Positions 38,466 to 47,155 of a stretch of 64,000 nt of DNA are shown here, in pieces. This DNA is from Gammaproteobacteria bacterium. Lineage in GTDB: Bacteria > Pseudomonadota > Gammaproteobacteria > Ga0077536. How positions within the stretch are numbered: the first letter of the stretch is position 1; every line of letters begins with the position of its first letter. Location: the NCBI GenBank assembly GCA_020849475.1, contig JADLGE010000025.1, positions 1 to 64,000 of the forward strand, given 5' to 3'. A program made the position numbers and the translations under genes. The notes below the pieces were generated by a model, which worked only from the letters and a program-made list of their open reading frames with translations, did not search any database and was not told the DNA's origin.

Positions 38466-39101
38466 TTAGTGCGGGTTTGAATAGGCCGAGTCGTGCTTCC
38501 ACAGGTAGTGGGCCCTGCCATCGACAATGATGGTGCCGACGATTTGCGCGTTGATTTTTTTGTGAGCGGCGTTGCTTGCCGCGTTCTCGCAATCGACCGG
38601 CCCGTAGAATTCCCTGATGCCGCGTGTCTGCATCTCGGCACACAGACGCCCGTACAACTCCATGCCGAGCCCATGTTTTCTGTATTCCGGAGCGACCACC
38701 CAGGTGATCCAGCGCTGTCGCGGAATGGCAATCTGATGCTTGTCGGCGAAGATATTCTTGAACACGAGTTTCAGCTGCCGAGGATGCAGCACCAGCATTT
38801 TCAATCCGTACCACATCAGGGCCAGCGGATGCTCTTTGACGAGGAAGCGTGTCGTTGCAGAAGAATCGGCCGTGCCTATGATGTATCCGGCCAGCCTGTC
38901 GTTTGTCTTGTCGACGGCCACCCACGCGATGACCGCCGGGCAGAGTGTGATTGTTTTAAAAAACAATTCCCAAAAACTGACGTCCATCTTTGAGAAGAGA
39001 CCAAACTCTTGAGACGTCATGCGCGCCTGCGAGGCATCCCGCGCATGAAGGTCCGCCATTTTTTCAAATCTGAAGGTCCGGGTGGCCGTTAAGTCGTGCA
39101 T
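38466..39101 (-). CDS. GNAT-family N-acetyltransferase
   Basis: A 211-residue acetyltransferase. VVAPEYRKHGLGMELYGRL is the acetyl-CoA-binding motif A (R/Q-x-x-G-x-G/A), preceded by the strand WITWVVAPEY and followed by IREFYGPVDCENAASNAAHKKI, where the family carries the asparagine helix. The acceptor is unknown. Base composition is visibly lower in GC than the flanking genes, including T-rich and A-rich stretches (38549-38556, 38957-38970), and codon choice differs, so it may be a recent arrival. It is the last gene of a minus-strand run with the methyltransferase (13 bases upstream) and a glycosyltransferase; internal Met codons at 39059 and 39023 are alternative starts. Confidence 0.78.
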   Translation of the reverse strand: MHDLTATRTFRFEKMADLHARDASQARMTSQEFGLFSKMDVSFWELFFKTITLCPAVIAWVAVDKTNDRLAGYIIGTADSSATTRFLVKEHPLALMWYGLKMLVLHPRQLKLVFKNIFADKHQIAIPRQRWITWVVAPEYRKHGLGMELYGRLCAEMQTRGIREFYGPVDCENAASNAAHKKINAQIVGTIIVDGRAHYLWKHDSAYSNPH

Positions 39102-39114
39102 CGTCGGTCGGCGC

Positions 39115-39960
39115 TCAGGCCTCGCGCGCGGCGTCTTTCTTTTCCAGCGACGCGTAAATCATGAACGGCAGCAGACTGTCGAGCAGGCGGTGCAGGGCGC
39201 GTGGTATGCGCACCCCGAGTGCACGCGCCGGAAAGAAGTGGAAGTAGACCTCGCGTACATGGAAATGAGTTTCCAGCAGCGCGACGAACTGTTGACGGGT
39301 GTAGGACTTGCCGATGGGATTGTCGGCGCCATCGTAGAGCCGCACGATTTCATCGACGTCGGCATTGTCGACCATCGCCTCACGTCCGCGACCCTTGAGC
39401 CCGACCCCGAGCTTGCGCAGCCAGCGACCGGCGAAGCTGAATAGCGGCCAGCCGCGCAGCAGCACGTTGCGGTAGTAGACCGACACGCTGGCGGTGCCGC
39501 CCTGGCGCAGCACGCGCGCAATTTCGCGCACCGTGGCCGGCGTATCGGGGGTGTGATGAATGACGCCGAGGCAATTGACGTGGCTGAACCAGCCATCGTC
39601 GAAGGGCAGCGCTTCGGCATTGCCGACCTTGAACTGCGCCTGGCAAGCGTAGAGTTCGCAGCGGCGCGTCGCGAGTTCGATGGCCTTGTCGGTGAGATCG
39701 CACGCCCACAACTCGGTGCAGCCACGCTGGCCGAGTTCGACCGTCCAGAAGCCGGGACCACAGCCGAGATCCAGCACCCGTTCGCGGCTCCTGCCCTGCG
39801 GGAAGATGCGCTCGTCCATGGCGCCCGCGAAGCAGTCATCGATATACACCTGGCGATGCTCGGCGAAGAATTCCGCGCTGCCGGGCGCATGGCGCGATTC
39901 GCCGCTCCATAAGGGATTGCTCTGCCAGAAGCTGCGAACATCATCGACGCTGGGATTCAT
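39115..39960 (-). CDS. Class I SAM-dependent methyltransferase 2
   Basis: A 281-residue protein with motif I RVLDLGCGPGFWTVEL (about residues 61-76), motif II-like ELWACDLTDKAI, VGNAEALPFDDGWF and CLGVIHHTPDTPATVREIARVL. It is a UbiE/Methyltransf_11-type enzyme; in this setting it probably methylates a sugar or glycolipid. The ATG at 39960 is chosen for its AAGGA ribosome-binding site 5 bases upstream; the frame extends to 40077 but that part overlaps the next gene. It is followed by the GNAT gene and preceded 40 bases by the glycosyltransferase. Confidence 0.86.
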   Translation of the reverse strand: MNPSVDDVRSFWQSNPLWSGESRHAPGSAEFFAEHRQVYIDDCFAGAMDERIFPQGRSRERVLDLGCGPGFWTVELGQRGCTELWACDLTDKAIELATRRCELYACQAQFKVGNAEALPFDDGWFSHVNCLGVIHHTPDTPATVREIARVLRQGGTASVSVYYRNVLLRGWPLFSFAGRWLRKLGVGLKGRGREAMVDNADVDEIVRLYDGADNPIGKSYTRQQFVALLETHFHVREVYFHFFPARALGVRIPRALHRLLDSLLPFMIYASLEKKDAAREA

Positions 39961-40000
39961 GCTGTTCCTTGTGACGGGGGGCGCGTTGCTGGTGTTGATC

Positions 40001-41368
40001 TTAGCCTGCCACGCCGCGCGCGGCGTCGATGTCCCGCGCGAGCGCTGCATAACAGTCGCGCAAGGCTTGCGCTTCATTGTCGAAACTCAGGCGCTGACAC
40101 AGCGCGCGGCGCTGTTCGATATCGACATAGCGCGCGCGCTCGCCATGCACTTCCCGCACAGCGGCCGCCAGCGCCACGACGTCACCGTGGGGAAACACGC
40201 GGCCGAGGCGGTTTTCGGTGACGAACCGCGCCATGTCTTCGAGCGCCGATGTCACCACCGGCAAGCCGGCGAACAAGGCTTCGAATAATTTGTTCGGCAA
40301 GGAATAGCGGTAGCTGAGACAGGCGTCGGGCGCGGCAATCACGGCGACGTCGCCGCTGGCAATGAAATCGATGAGTTCCTCGGGCGGCACCGGCGGCACG
40401 GCGTGCACGCGCGCGGCCACGCCCAATTTCTGCGCCTGCGCCGCCAGCGCCGCGGCTGTCACCGGTTCGGCGCGACCGACCATGGCGAGATGAAAATCGG
40501 GCAGGTGAGCGAGCGATTCCAGCATGAGTTCGAGCCCGCGATGGCGGGTGACGAGGCCCGTATAGACCATGAGCGGCGTGTGCGCGTCGAGCGCCAGCAC
40601 GGTGCGCAGTCCGCGCGGCGCGGGCCGCAGCTTGGCCTGCCATGGGGTGTTGCGCAGCAGGCCGACGCTGTCGAGGTGATAAGTTTCCTGCAGCGCGCGG
40701 GCCACGCCGGGCGACACGGTGAACACCGCGTCGGCGTCGCCGATGTAACGCTCTTCATAGGCGATGCGGCGCGCGTTCGAGGCCGCGCACCAGTCGAGAT
40801 TGCGATGCGGTTCTAGTTCATGGGAGTCATACACCAGGCGTGCGCCGCGGGTGCGCGCGGCGAGCGCACAGCTCTCCAGCATCCACAGTTCGTGGGCATG
40901 ATAGACATCGGCTTCGAGCGCCAGCAGCGTCGGCACATAGGCGTGGGCATAGCGTGCAAACAGCAGGCGCACGCTCAAGGGCGAGGTGGCGGGCCGGAAG
41001 TTACGCGACAGATGACGCAGGCGCTCTATCAGTGACTGGCGCAGACCGCGTGCCATGGGGCTGATGGATGCGGTGGCGCTTGCCGCGACGGGCGGGCTGT
41101 CGGTGGCGGGGATGGCGCGCGGCGGGCACAGGCGTTGCCAGCACAAGGTGCCGCCGGGGACCAGATCCGGCAATAGCGCGAGGCGGCTGGTCGGCAGGCT
41201 GACGCGCACATAGCGCACGCCGTTGCGTGTTTCGCGCGTTGCATGGCCGGCGCCTGCCAGGCCCACCACCGTCACCTCGTGGCCGGCGGCGACCAGCACC
41301 TCGGCGCTCTTGACCACGCGGTAGTCGTTGCTGCCGGGATTGTTCACCGCCATCACCACGCGCGTCAC
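40001..41368 (-). CDS. GT4-type glycosyltransferase (GT-B fold), divergent pair member A
   Basis: A 455-residue GT-B transferase. The N-terminal domain has MAVNNPGSNDYRVVKSAEVL and DVYHAHELWMLES, then ARLVYDSHELEPH. The C-terminal domain carries MVYTGLVTRHRGLELMLE, a nucleotide-sugar site, and SYRYSLPNKLFEALFAGLPV with the family glutamate. The GTG at 41368 is used, giving a clean domain start; the open frame to 41638 overlaps the divergent neighbour. It shares several motifs with the glycosyltransferase at 41547 on the other strand, so the two look like a divergently transcribed paralogous pair. It leads a minus-strand operon with a methyltransferase and an acetyltransferase. Confidence 0.85.
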   Translation of the reverse strand: MTRVVMAVNNPGSNDYRVVKSAEVLVAAGHEVTVVGLAGAGHATRETRNGVRYVRVSLPTSRLALLPDLVPGGTLCWQRLCPPRAIPATDSPPVAASATASISPMARGLRQSLIERLRHLSRNFRPATSPLSVRLLFARYAHAYVPTLLALEADVYHAHELWMLESCALAARTRGARLVYDSHELEPHRNLDWCAASNARRIAYEERYIGDADAVFTVSPGVARALQETYHLDSVGLLRNTPWQAKLRPAPRGLRTVLALDAHTPLMVYTGLVTRHRGLELMLESLAHLPDFHLAMVGRAEPVTAAALAAQAQKLGVAARVHAVPPVPPEELIDFIASGDVAVIAAPDACLSYRYSLPNKLFEALFAGLPVVTSALEDMARFVTENRLGRVFPHGDVVALAAAVREVHGERARYVDIEQRRALCQRLSFDNEAQALRDCYAALARDIDAARGVAG

Positions 41369-41546
41369 GAGGCCATGCTCCGTGCATGCATGAGTGGTTG
41401 CTGGTGATGCGTGCGGGGCCGGATGTTCAGGGTCGCGCTCGTTGCTGCGGGTTGGCGCGCATTGTACGCGCTGCGCGGCGCGTCGCGGTTCCAGAGCCAC
41501 CGTTGACCATGCCACAATAGCGGCCCATGCCGGCATCAGAGTCGCA
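41369..41546. promoter_or_regulatory. Divergent promoter region of two glycosyltransferase operons
   Basis: A 178-base gap between divergently transcribed genes must hold promoters for both. I see no well-conserved -35/-10 pair or operator; the frames reading through it are not coding. Confidence 0.4.
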
Positions 41547-42863
41547 ATGAGTCCATTGCGCGACCATTCAAACCCCCACGACGCATCGCCCGCGCTGTCA
41601 GTGCTGATGCTGGTGGGCAATACCTGCGTCAACGACACGCGCGTCTTGAAAGAGGCGCAGTCGCTGCTGGCGGCCGGCTACCGCGTCAGCGTGCTGTGCG
41701 ATGACGACCATGGTCGCTGCGGCGATGCCGTGCAGGATGGTGTGCCGCTGCGCCGGGTCGACATGTCGCTGCTGGCTTCGCTGCCGGCGTGGCTGCAGCG
41801 AGTGCTCAATCGCGTGCGCGGCGCCCATGGCCCGCGCCCCGCCGCGGGCGTCGCACCGGTCGCCGTCGCCGTCGCGCCACGCACGCCGCGCTGGCTCAAC
41901 CTCGGGCCGCTGCGCCTCATCATCAAGCTGCTGCGACAGCGCGCGATTCGACGCGCGGCGGTGGCGCGCTGCGGCAACGAGCGTGTGCAGGTGGTGCATG
42001 CGCACGATCTCGAAACCCTGCCTGCCGCCCTGCGCCTTGCCGAGCGCGCCGGTGCGCGACTGGTCTACGACGCCCACGAACTGGAACGCCACAGTGTCGG
42101 CCTGTCGAAAATCGAAAGCGTGGCGCTGGGCTGGCAGGAAACACGCCTGCTGCGCAAGGTCGCGCGGGTCATCACGGTCAGCGATTCCATCGCACGCTTT
42201 CTGGCGCGCGCCTGTCGCATGCCGCTGCCGCTGGTGGTGATGAACAGCCCCAATCTCAACCAGCAGCGCCGCGTGGCGCAGGATCTGCGCGCCCAACTCG
42301 GGCTGTCCAACGAACAACCCCTGGCGGTGTACATCGGACGTCTGGCCGCGCATCGCGGCATCGACGAGCTGCTGCCGGCCCTGAGTGCGTGGCCCGCACT
42401 GCATCTCGCCTGCGTGGGCGGACGCGACGCGGCGTTCGCCGCCGCCCTCGCGCGCCGCGCACAGGCGCAGGGTGTGGCGGCGCGCCTGCACCTGGTCGAT
42501 GCGGTGTCGCCGTTCGAACTCATCGACTTCATTCGCTCCGCCGATGTGGCCGTGGTGCTGGTACAGGGCGTGTGCCTGAGCTATCTCTACTCGCTGCCCA
42601 ACAAGCTGTTCGAAGCGACCTTCGCCGGCCTGCCGGTGTGCGCATCGGATCTGCCCGAGCAACGGCGTTTCGTCGAAGAAGTGGGCAATGGTGTGCTGGT
42701 CGATGGCCGCGACAGCAATGCCATCACGCGCGGCCTGCGCGAGGCCTACCAGCGTCGCGCGGAGTTTCGCCTGGCCCCGGCGCGTCTTGCCGAACTGGCC
42801 GAGCGCTACGCATGGCAGGCGCAGAGCCGCAAATTGCTGAGCATGTACGAGGCGTTGCGATGA
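41547..42863 (+). CDS. GT4-type glycosyltransferase, divergent pair member B
   Basis: A 438-residue GT-B enzyme. It has LMLVGNTCVNDTRVLKEAQSL at the N-terminus, VQVVHAHDLETLPAA, ARLVYDAHELERH, AVYIGRLAAHRGIDELLP and SYLYSLPNKLFEATFAGLPV. These blocks match the divergent gene at 40001 in order and wording, including the unusual HAHDLE/HAHELW and YSLPNKLFEA motifs, indicating a duplication. The donor sugar is not readable. The start ATG at 41547 gives MSPLRDHSNPHDASPALS. Its stop overlaps the next gene (ATGA). Confidence 0.85.
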   Translation: MSPLRDHSNPHDASPALSVLMLVGNTCVNDTRVLKEAQSLLAAGYRVSVLCDDDHGRCGDAVQDGVPLRRVDMSLLASLPAWLQRVLNRVRGAHGPRPAAGVAPVAVAVAPRTPRWLNLGPLRLIIKLLRQRAIRRAAVARCGNERVQVVHAHDLETLPAALRLAERAGARLVYDAHELERHSVGLSKIESVALGWQETRLLRKVARVITVSDSIARFLARACRMPLPLVVMNSPNLNQQRRVAQDLRAQLGLSNEQPLAVYIGRLAAHRGIDELLPALSAWPALHLACVGGRDAAFAAALARRAQAQGVAARLHLVDAVSPFELIDFIRSADVAVVLVQGVCLSYLYSLPNKLFEATFAGLPVCASDLPEQRRFVEEVGNGVLVDGRDSNAITRGLREAYQRRAEFRLAPARLAELAERYAWQAQSRKLLSMYEALR

Positions 42864-44032
42864 AAGGCGCGCTGAGCCATGCCGAGCGCAATGCGCCCAA
42901 GCGCGTGTTGATGAGCAACCTGGTCGATTTCGCGCGCGGCGAAGGCGATGCCGGACATCAGTCGGCCTTGCTCGCCAACTTCACCGCCATGGGCCATGAA
43001 GTGCGCATGCTGACGCCGGGCCGTGCCGGCGCGGCGGCGGCGGTGGCGCGCTTCGGCGCGCGAGCGGTGGTGACGCCGTCCGGCACCGCGCTCGGCCTGC
43101 CCGGCAGCTTCGATGCGCTGTGGCAGTTGCCGAAGCTGCTGCAGGCGCGCTGCGCGTGGCGCATGAATATCCTGTACGTGCGTGTCACCACCCTGTGTTT
43201 CGTGCAGGTGCTGGTGGCGCGCGCGCTCGGCATGCGCGTGGTGGTCGAACACAATGGCTGGACCGCCAGCGAGCGGCGCGTGCGCGGCGGCGGCGCCTTG
43301 ATGTGTGCGTTCGAGCGTTGGAGTCAGCTTGCCGCCGCGCGCCATGCCCATCGCTCGCGCTGTGTGACCAGTGGTCTCGCGCGTCTGTTGACGGATGGTG
43401 GCGTGGCGCCGGAAAAGATATTCGTGGTTGGCAACGGCGTCGATCTCGACAAGTTTCGCGTGCTGCCCACCGTGCGCGCGCCCGACGCGCCGTTGCGACT
43501 CGGCTTCATCGGCCTACTCAATCCGTGGCAGGGCGTGACCACCGCGCTGGCGGCCTTCGCCGCCTTGCGCAGCGAGCTCGCGCTTGAATTCTGGATAGCC
43601 GGTGATGGGCCGCTGGCGGAATCGCTGCGTGCCGAGGCCGAGGCTTTGGGGCTCGCCGACAGCGTGCGTTTTCTCGGCAAGGTGGCGGCGGTCGATGCGC
43701 CGGCGGTCATCAATCAATTCGATATTGCGCTTGCGCCCTATACCCTTGGCCGCAACGCCGAGATCGGTTCGTCGGCCATCAAGGTGCGCGACTACGCGGG
43801 CTGTGGCCGGCCGGTGATCGCGGCGCGTCTGCCGGGCATCGTCGAACTGGAAGAGGCCGGCTGGTTGTTCACCCACACCCCGGACGATGCGGCCGATCTC
43901 GCCACGGTGATCCGGCGCGTGGTGGCGCTGGGGCGCAGCGAGTTGGCGGCGCGTGGCGCGCTGGCGCGGGACTACGCCGAGCAGCATTTCGATTGGCGCC
44001 AGATTGCGCGCTGGGTGATAGCGGAATGCTGA
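42860..44032 (+). CDS. GT4-type glycosyltransferase 3
   Basis: A 390-residue GT-B enzyme: VLMSNLVDFARGEGDAGHQ, VVVEHNGWTASERR, IFVVGNGVDLDKFR and the nucleotide-sugar site LGFIGLLNPWQGVTTALAAF. A family acidic motif follows around SAIKVRDYAGCGRPVIA. It is one of a run of chain-building transferases. The donor and acceptor are unknown. Its ATG overlaps the preceding stop by 4 bases. Confidence 0.86.
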   Translation: MKGALSHAERNAPKRVLMSNLVDFARGEGDAGHQSALLANFTAMGHEVRMLTPGRAGAAAAVARFGARAVVTPSGTALGLPGSFDALWQLPKLLQARCAWRMNILYVRVTTLCFVQVLVARALGMRVVVEHNGWTASERRVRGGGALMCAFERWSQLAAARHAHRSRCVTSGLARLLTDGGVAPEKIFVVGNGVDLDKFRVLPTVRAPDAPLRLGFIGLLNPWQGVTTALAAFAALRSELALEFWIAGDGPLAESLRAEAEALGLADSVRFLGKVAAVDAPAVINQFDIALAPYTLGRNAEIGSSAIKVRDYAGCGRPVIAARLPGIVELEEAGWLFTHTPDDAADLATVIRRVVALGRSELAARGALARDYAEQHFDWRQIARWVIAEC

Positions 44033-44045
44033 GGCTGTGCGCGGC

Positions 44046-45224
44046 ATGTCTGACGGCGGCCGGGCGATGAGCGTGCGCCTGGCCCATGTCATCACCGGCC
44101 TTGGCGCGGGTGGCGCCGAGTTCATGCTACTGCGTCTGTGCGCGCGGCTGGTCAGGAACTATCAGCTCGAAGTCATTTCGCTGACCAGCGACGGACCGTT
44201 GGCGGCGCATCTGCGTGTGCTCGGTATTCCGGTGGTCGAACTCGGCGTGCGCGGCGTACACGATCTGCCGCGCGGCATGCGCGCGTTGCGTGAAGCCTTG
44301 CAGGCATTTCGTCCGGATCTCATTCAGACCTGGCTGTGCCATGCCGATCTGCTCGGCGGTCTGGTGGCGCGCTACGGCTTGCGCGTGCCGGTGATCTGGG
44401 GCGTGCACCAGGCGGAAATCGATCCCCGTTCCACACCCTTGAGCACGCGCGCGGTGTTGCGCATGTGCGCGTGGCTGTCGGCGCGCGTGCCGACGCGGGT
44501 GGTGAGTTGCTCGGAGGCCGGTAAGCGTGCGCGCATTGCCGCGGGCTTTCCCGCTGGACTGTTCGAAGTCATCACCAACGGCGTCGATCTTGATCTCTTT
44601 CAGCCGCGGCCGACGGCCGGCGCGCACCTGCGCGGCATGCTGGGCGTGGCGCCCGACACGCGCCTGGTCGGCTTGCCGGCGCGCTGGCATGCCGACAAGG
44701 ATCACGCGCTGCTGTGCGCGGCGGCGCGCCAGGTGTTGGAGGCATGTCCAGCAACCTGCTTCGTGCTGTGCGGGGAGGGCGTAGATGTCGGCAACCGCGA
44801 GCTGCTGCACATGCTCGAGGCCACCGGCCACAAGGCGGCGTTCCGCTTGCTCGGCTTTCAGCACGACATGCCGAGCCTGTTGGCCGGCCTCGATGTCGGT
44901 GTGCTGTCGTCGCGCACCGAAGCCTTTCCCAATGTCATCGTCGAGACCATGGCCTGCGCGGTGCCGTTTGTCGCCACCGATGTCGGCGATGCCGCCGCCA
45001 TCATCGGCGATTGCGGTCGTGTGGCGCGGCCAGGCGACGCCGCGGACCTGGCGCGCGCTTTGCTCGAACTGCTGGCGATGCCCGACGCCGCGCGCGTGGC
45101 CTTGGGCGCACGTGCGCGCGAACGCGCGCTCGCCCACTTCAGCCTGGCCGCCACGGTGGAGGCCTACGACGCGCTTTATCGCAGTGTGCTCAGTCGGGGG
45201 CAGCCACTATGTGCGGCATCCTAG
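44046..45224 (+). CDS. GT4-type glycosyltransferase 4
   Basis: A 392-residue GT-B enzyme with LAHVITGLGAGGAEFMLLRL (glycine-rich acceptor loop), VIWGVHQAEIDP, FEVITNGVDLDLFQPR and SSRTEAFPNVIVETMACAVPFVATDVG, which contains the catalytic E-x7-E-type region. It resembles the transferases that extend O-antigen or capsule repeats. The start used is the ATG at 44046, with a GAGG 11 bases upstream; GTG 44037 and ATG 44067 are alternatives, the last one beginning directly at the conserved domain. The 3' end overlaps the amidotransferase start by 16 bases. Confidence 0.84.
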   Translation: MSDGGRAMSVRLAHVITGLGAGGAEFMLLRLCARLVRNYQLEVISLTSDGPLAAHLRVLGIPVVELGVRGVHDLPRGMRALREALQAFRPDLIQTWLCHADLLGGLVARYGLRVPVIWGVHQAEIDPRSTPLSTRAVLRMCAWLSARVPTRVVSCSEAGKRARIAAGFPAGLFEVITNGVDLDLFQPRPTAGAHLRGMLGVAPDTRLVGLPARWHADKDHALLCAAARQVLEACPATCFVLCGEGVDVGNRELLHMLEATGHKAAFRLLGFQHDMPSLLAGLDVGVLSSRTEAFPNVIVETMACAVPFVATDVGDAAAIIGDCGRVARPGDAADLARALLELLAMPDAARVALGARARERALAHFSLAATVEAYDALYRSVLSRGQPLCAAS

Positions 45225-47155
45225 GCGCGCTGCGCGCCGATGCGCGCGCCGTCGACAGCGCCACCGCTGCGCGTGCGCTCGACACACTTCGGCATCGCGG
45301 CCCCGATGCGCACGGACACTGGCAGGACGATGGCGCGGGCCTGTGGCTAGGGCATCGCCGCCTGGCGGTGATCGATCTCAGCGAGGCCGGCGCGCAGCCC
45401 ATGCCATCGCGCGATGGACGCCATGTGCTGGTGTTCAATGGAGAAATCTACAACTTCGAAACGCTGCGCGCCGCGCTCGTGCGCGACGGCGTGACACTGC
45501 GCGGTCATTCCGATACCGAAGTGCTGCTGGAGACCATCGCGCGTGATGGCCTGGCGGCGACGCTGCCGCGTTTGAACGGCATGTTCGCGCTGGCGCTGTG
45601 GGACAGACAGACGCGCAGCCTGCAGCTCGCGCGTGACCGCTTCGGCGAAAAGCCCTTGTACTACGGTGTGCTGGAAGGCGCGTTGCTGTTCGGCTCGGAA
45701 TTGAAAGCGATACTCGGCCTGTGCACGCGTACGCCTGCCCTCGATCGCACAGTGCTTGCGGCCTATTTCCGGCGCAACTACGTGCCCGAACCCGCCAGCA
45801 TTTTCAGCGGCGTGGCAAAACTGCCGGCCGGCCACATGCTGACGGTGACGCGTGACGAATTATCCAGGCTGCCGGCGCCGCAGGCCTATTGGTCGCTGAG
45901 TGCGGAAGTGGAGAGCGCAGTGCAATCACGCAGCGCAATGACCGATGCGCAAGCGGTGACGGCGGTGCACGACACCCTCGCGCGGGCGGTGGAATTGCGC
46001 ATGGTCGCGGATGTGCCGCTCGGCGCGTTGCTGTCCGGCGGGATTGATTCCTCCTTGATGGTGGCGCTCATGCAGCGCGCCTCGCGACAGCCAGTGCGCA
46101 CTTTCAGCATCGGCTTTGGCGAAGCCGGCTATGACGAAGCACCCCACGCACGTGCGGTGGCGCGCCATCTCGGCACTGAGCACACCGAGCAACGCGTGAG
46201 TGCGGCCGAAGCGCTGGCGGTGATTCCGCGTCTGGCCGACATCTACGACGAGCCGTTTGCCGATTCCTCGCAGATCCCGAGCGTGCTGGTGGCGGCGCTC
46301 GCACGTCGCAGTGTCACCACCGCCATCACCGGCGACGGAGGCGACGAACTGTTTGGCGGCTACCTGCGCTACGGGTTGGCGCTCAAGTGGTGGCAGCACA
46401 CGCGCGCGCTGCCAGCGCCGCTGCGCACAGCGCTGATCAAGACCATAACTCACGTTGCACCCGCGCACTGGGACCGACTGCTGCTCGGCGTCGCGCCGCT
46501 GCTGCCGGCACGCCTGCGTTTCGGTGCGCCGGGCGATCGCCTGCACAAGTTGGCGCGGCTGGCGGCGGCGCCCGATATCGGCGCCATGCATGCCGCCGCC
46601 GCTGAACTCGGCTCGGGTGTGCGACTGGTGTTGGGCGTCGAAGCTTTTCAGCGTGGGCCGCAGCGGGTGGCGCCGGCCGCGCTGGATGAGGCCGCCGCGA
46701 TGATGCTGGCCGATGCCCTCGATTATCTGCCGGGCGACATTCTGACCAAGATCGATCGCGCGGCCATGGCGGCCAGTCTCGAAACCCGCGTGCCGTTTCT
46801 CGATAACGAGGTGGTGGCCTTGGCCTGGCGTCTGCCTTCGCATATGAAGCTGCGCGGTCAGCAATCGAAATGGGTGCTGCGTGAAGTGTTGGCGCGTTAC
46901 GTGCCGCCGGCGCTCACCGAACGCGCCAAGGCCGGTTTCGCGGTGCCGCTCGATGCGTGGCTGCGCGGTCCGTTGCGTGAATGGGCGAGCGATCTATTGA
47001 GTGTTTCGCGTCTCAAGCAGGCGGCGCTGCTCGACGCACACTGCGTCGATCATCTGTGGCGGGAACACCTGGGCGGGCAACGCAATCATCAGCATGTGCT
47101 GTGGGCCTTGTTGATGTTCGAATGCTGGCGCGCCCGTTGGAGCGACGCGACATGA
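45209..47155 (+). CDS. AsnB-type glutamine-dependent amidotransferase 2
   Basis: A 648-residue asparagine-synthase family protein. Cys2 in MCGILGAL is the glutaminase nucleophile, with RHRGPDAHGHW and FNGEIYNF completing the N-terminal domain; the PP-loop SGGIDSS is at 276-282, and GDGGDELFGGYLRYG follows. It is clearly a paralog of the protein at 28851 but not a recent copy. Two such genes in one polysaccharide region suggest two amidation events, or one paralog per uronic acid. Its ATG lies inside the end of the upstream glycosyltransferase gene; its stop overlaps the next start by 4 bases. Confidence 0.9.
   Translation: MCGILGALRADARAVDSATAARALDTLRHRGPDAHGHWQDDGAGLWLGHRRLAVIDLSEAGAQPMPSRDGRHVLVFNGEIYNFETLRAALVRDGVTLRGHSDTEVLLETIARDGLAATLPRLNGMFALALWDRQTRSLQLARDRFGEKPLYYGVLEGALLFGSELKAILGLCTRTPALDRTVLAAYFRRNYVPEPASIFSGVAKLPAGHMLTVTRDELSRLPAPQAYWSLSAEVESAVQSRSAMTDAQAVTAVHDTLARAVELRMVADVPLGALLSGGIDSSLMVALMQRASRQPVRTFSIGFGEAGYDEAPHARAVARHLGTEHTEQRVSAAEALAVIPRLADIYDEPFADSSQIPSVLVAALARRSVTTAITGDGGDELFGGYLRYGLALKWWQHTRALPAPLRTALIKTITHVAPAHWDRLLLGVAPLLPARLRFGAPGDRLHKLARLAAAPDIGAMHAAAAELGSGVRLVLGVEAFQRGPQRVAPAALDEAAAMMLADALDYLPGDILTKIDRAAMAASLETRVPFLDNEVVALAWRLPSHMKLRGQQSKWVLREVLARYVPPALTERAKAGFAVPLDAWLRGPLREWASDLLSVSRLKQAALLDAHCVDHLWREHLGGQRNHQHVLWALLMFECWRARWSDAT

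Noticed and set aside
41789-42859. Extension of the glycosyltransferase at 42860 upstream to 41789
   Set aside because: It overlaps the preceding glycosyltransferase entirely and its extra part is low-complexity; the ATGA overlap start is better.
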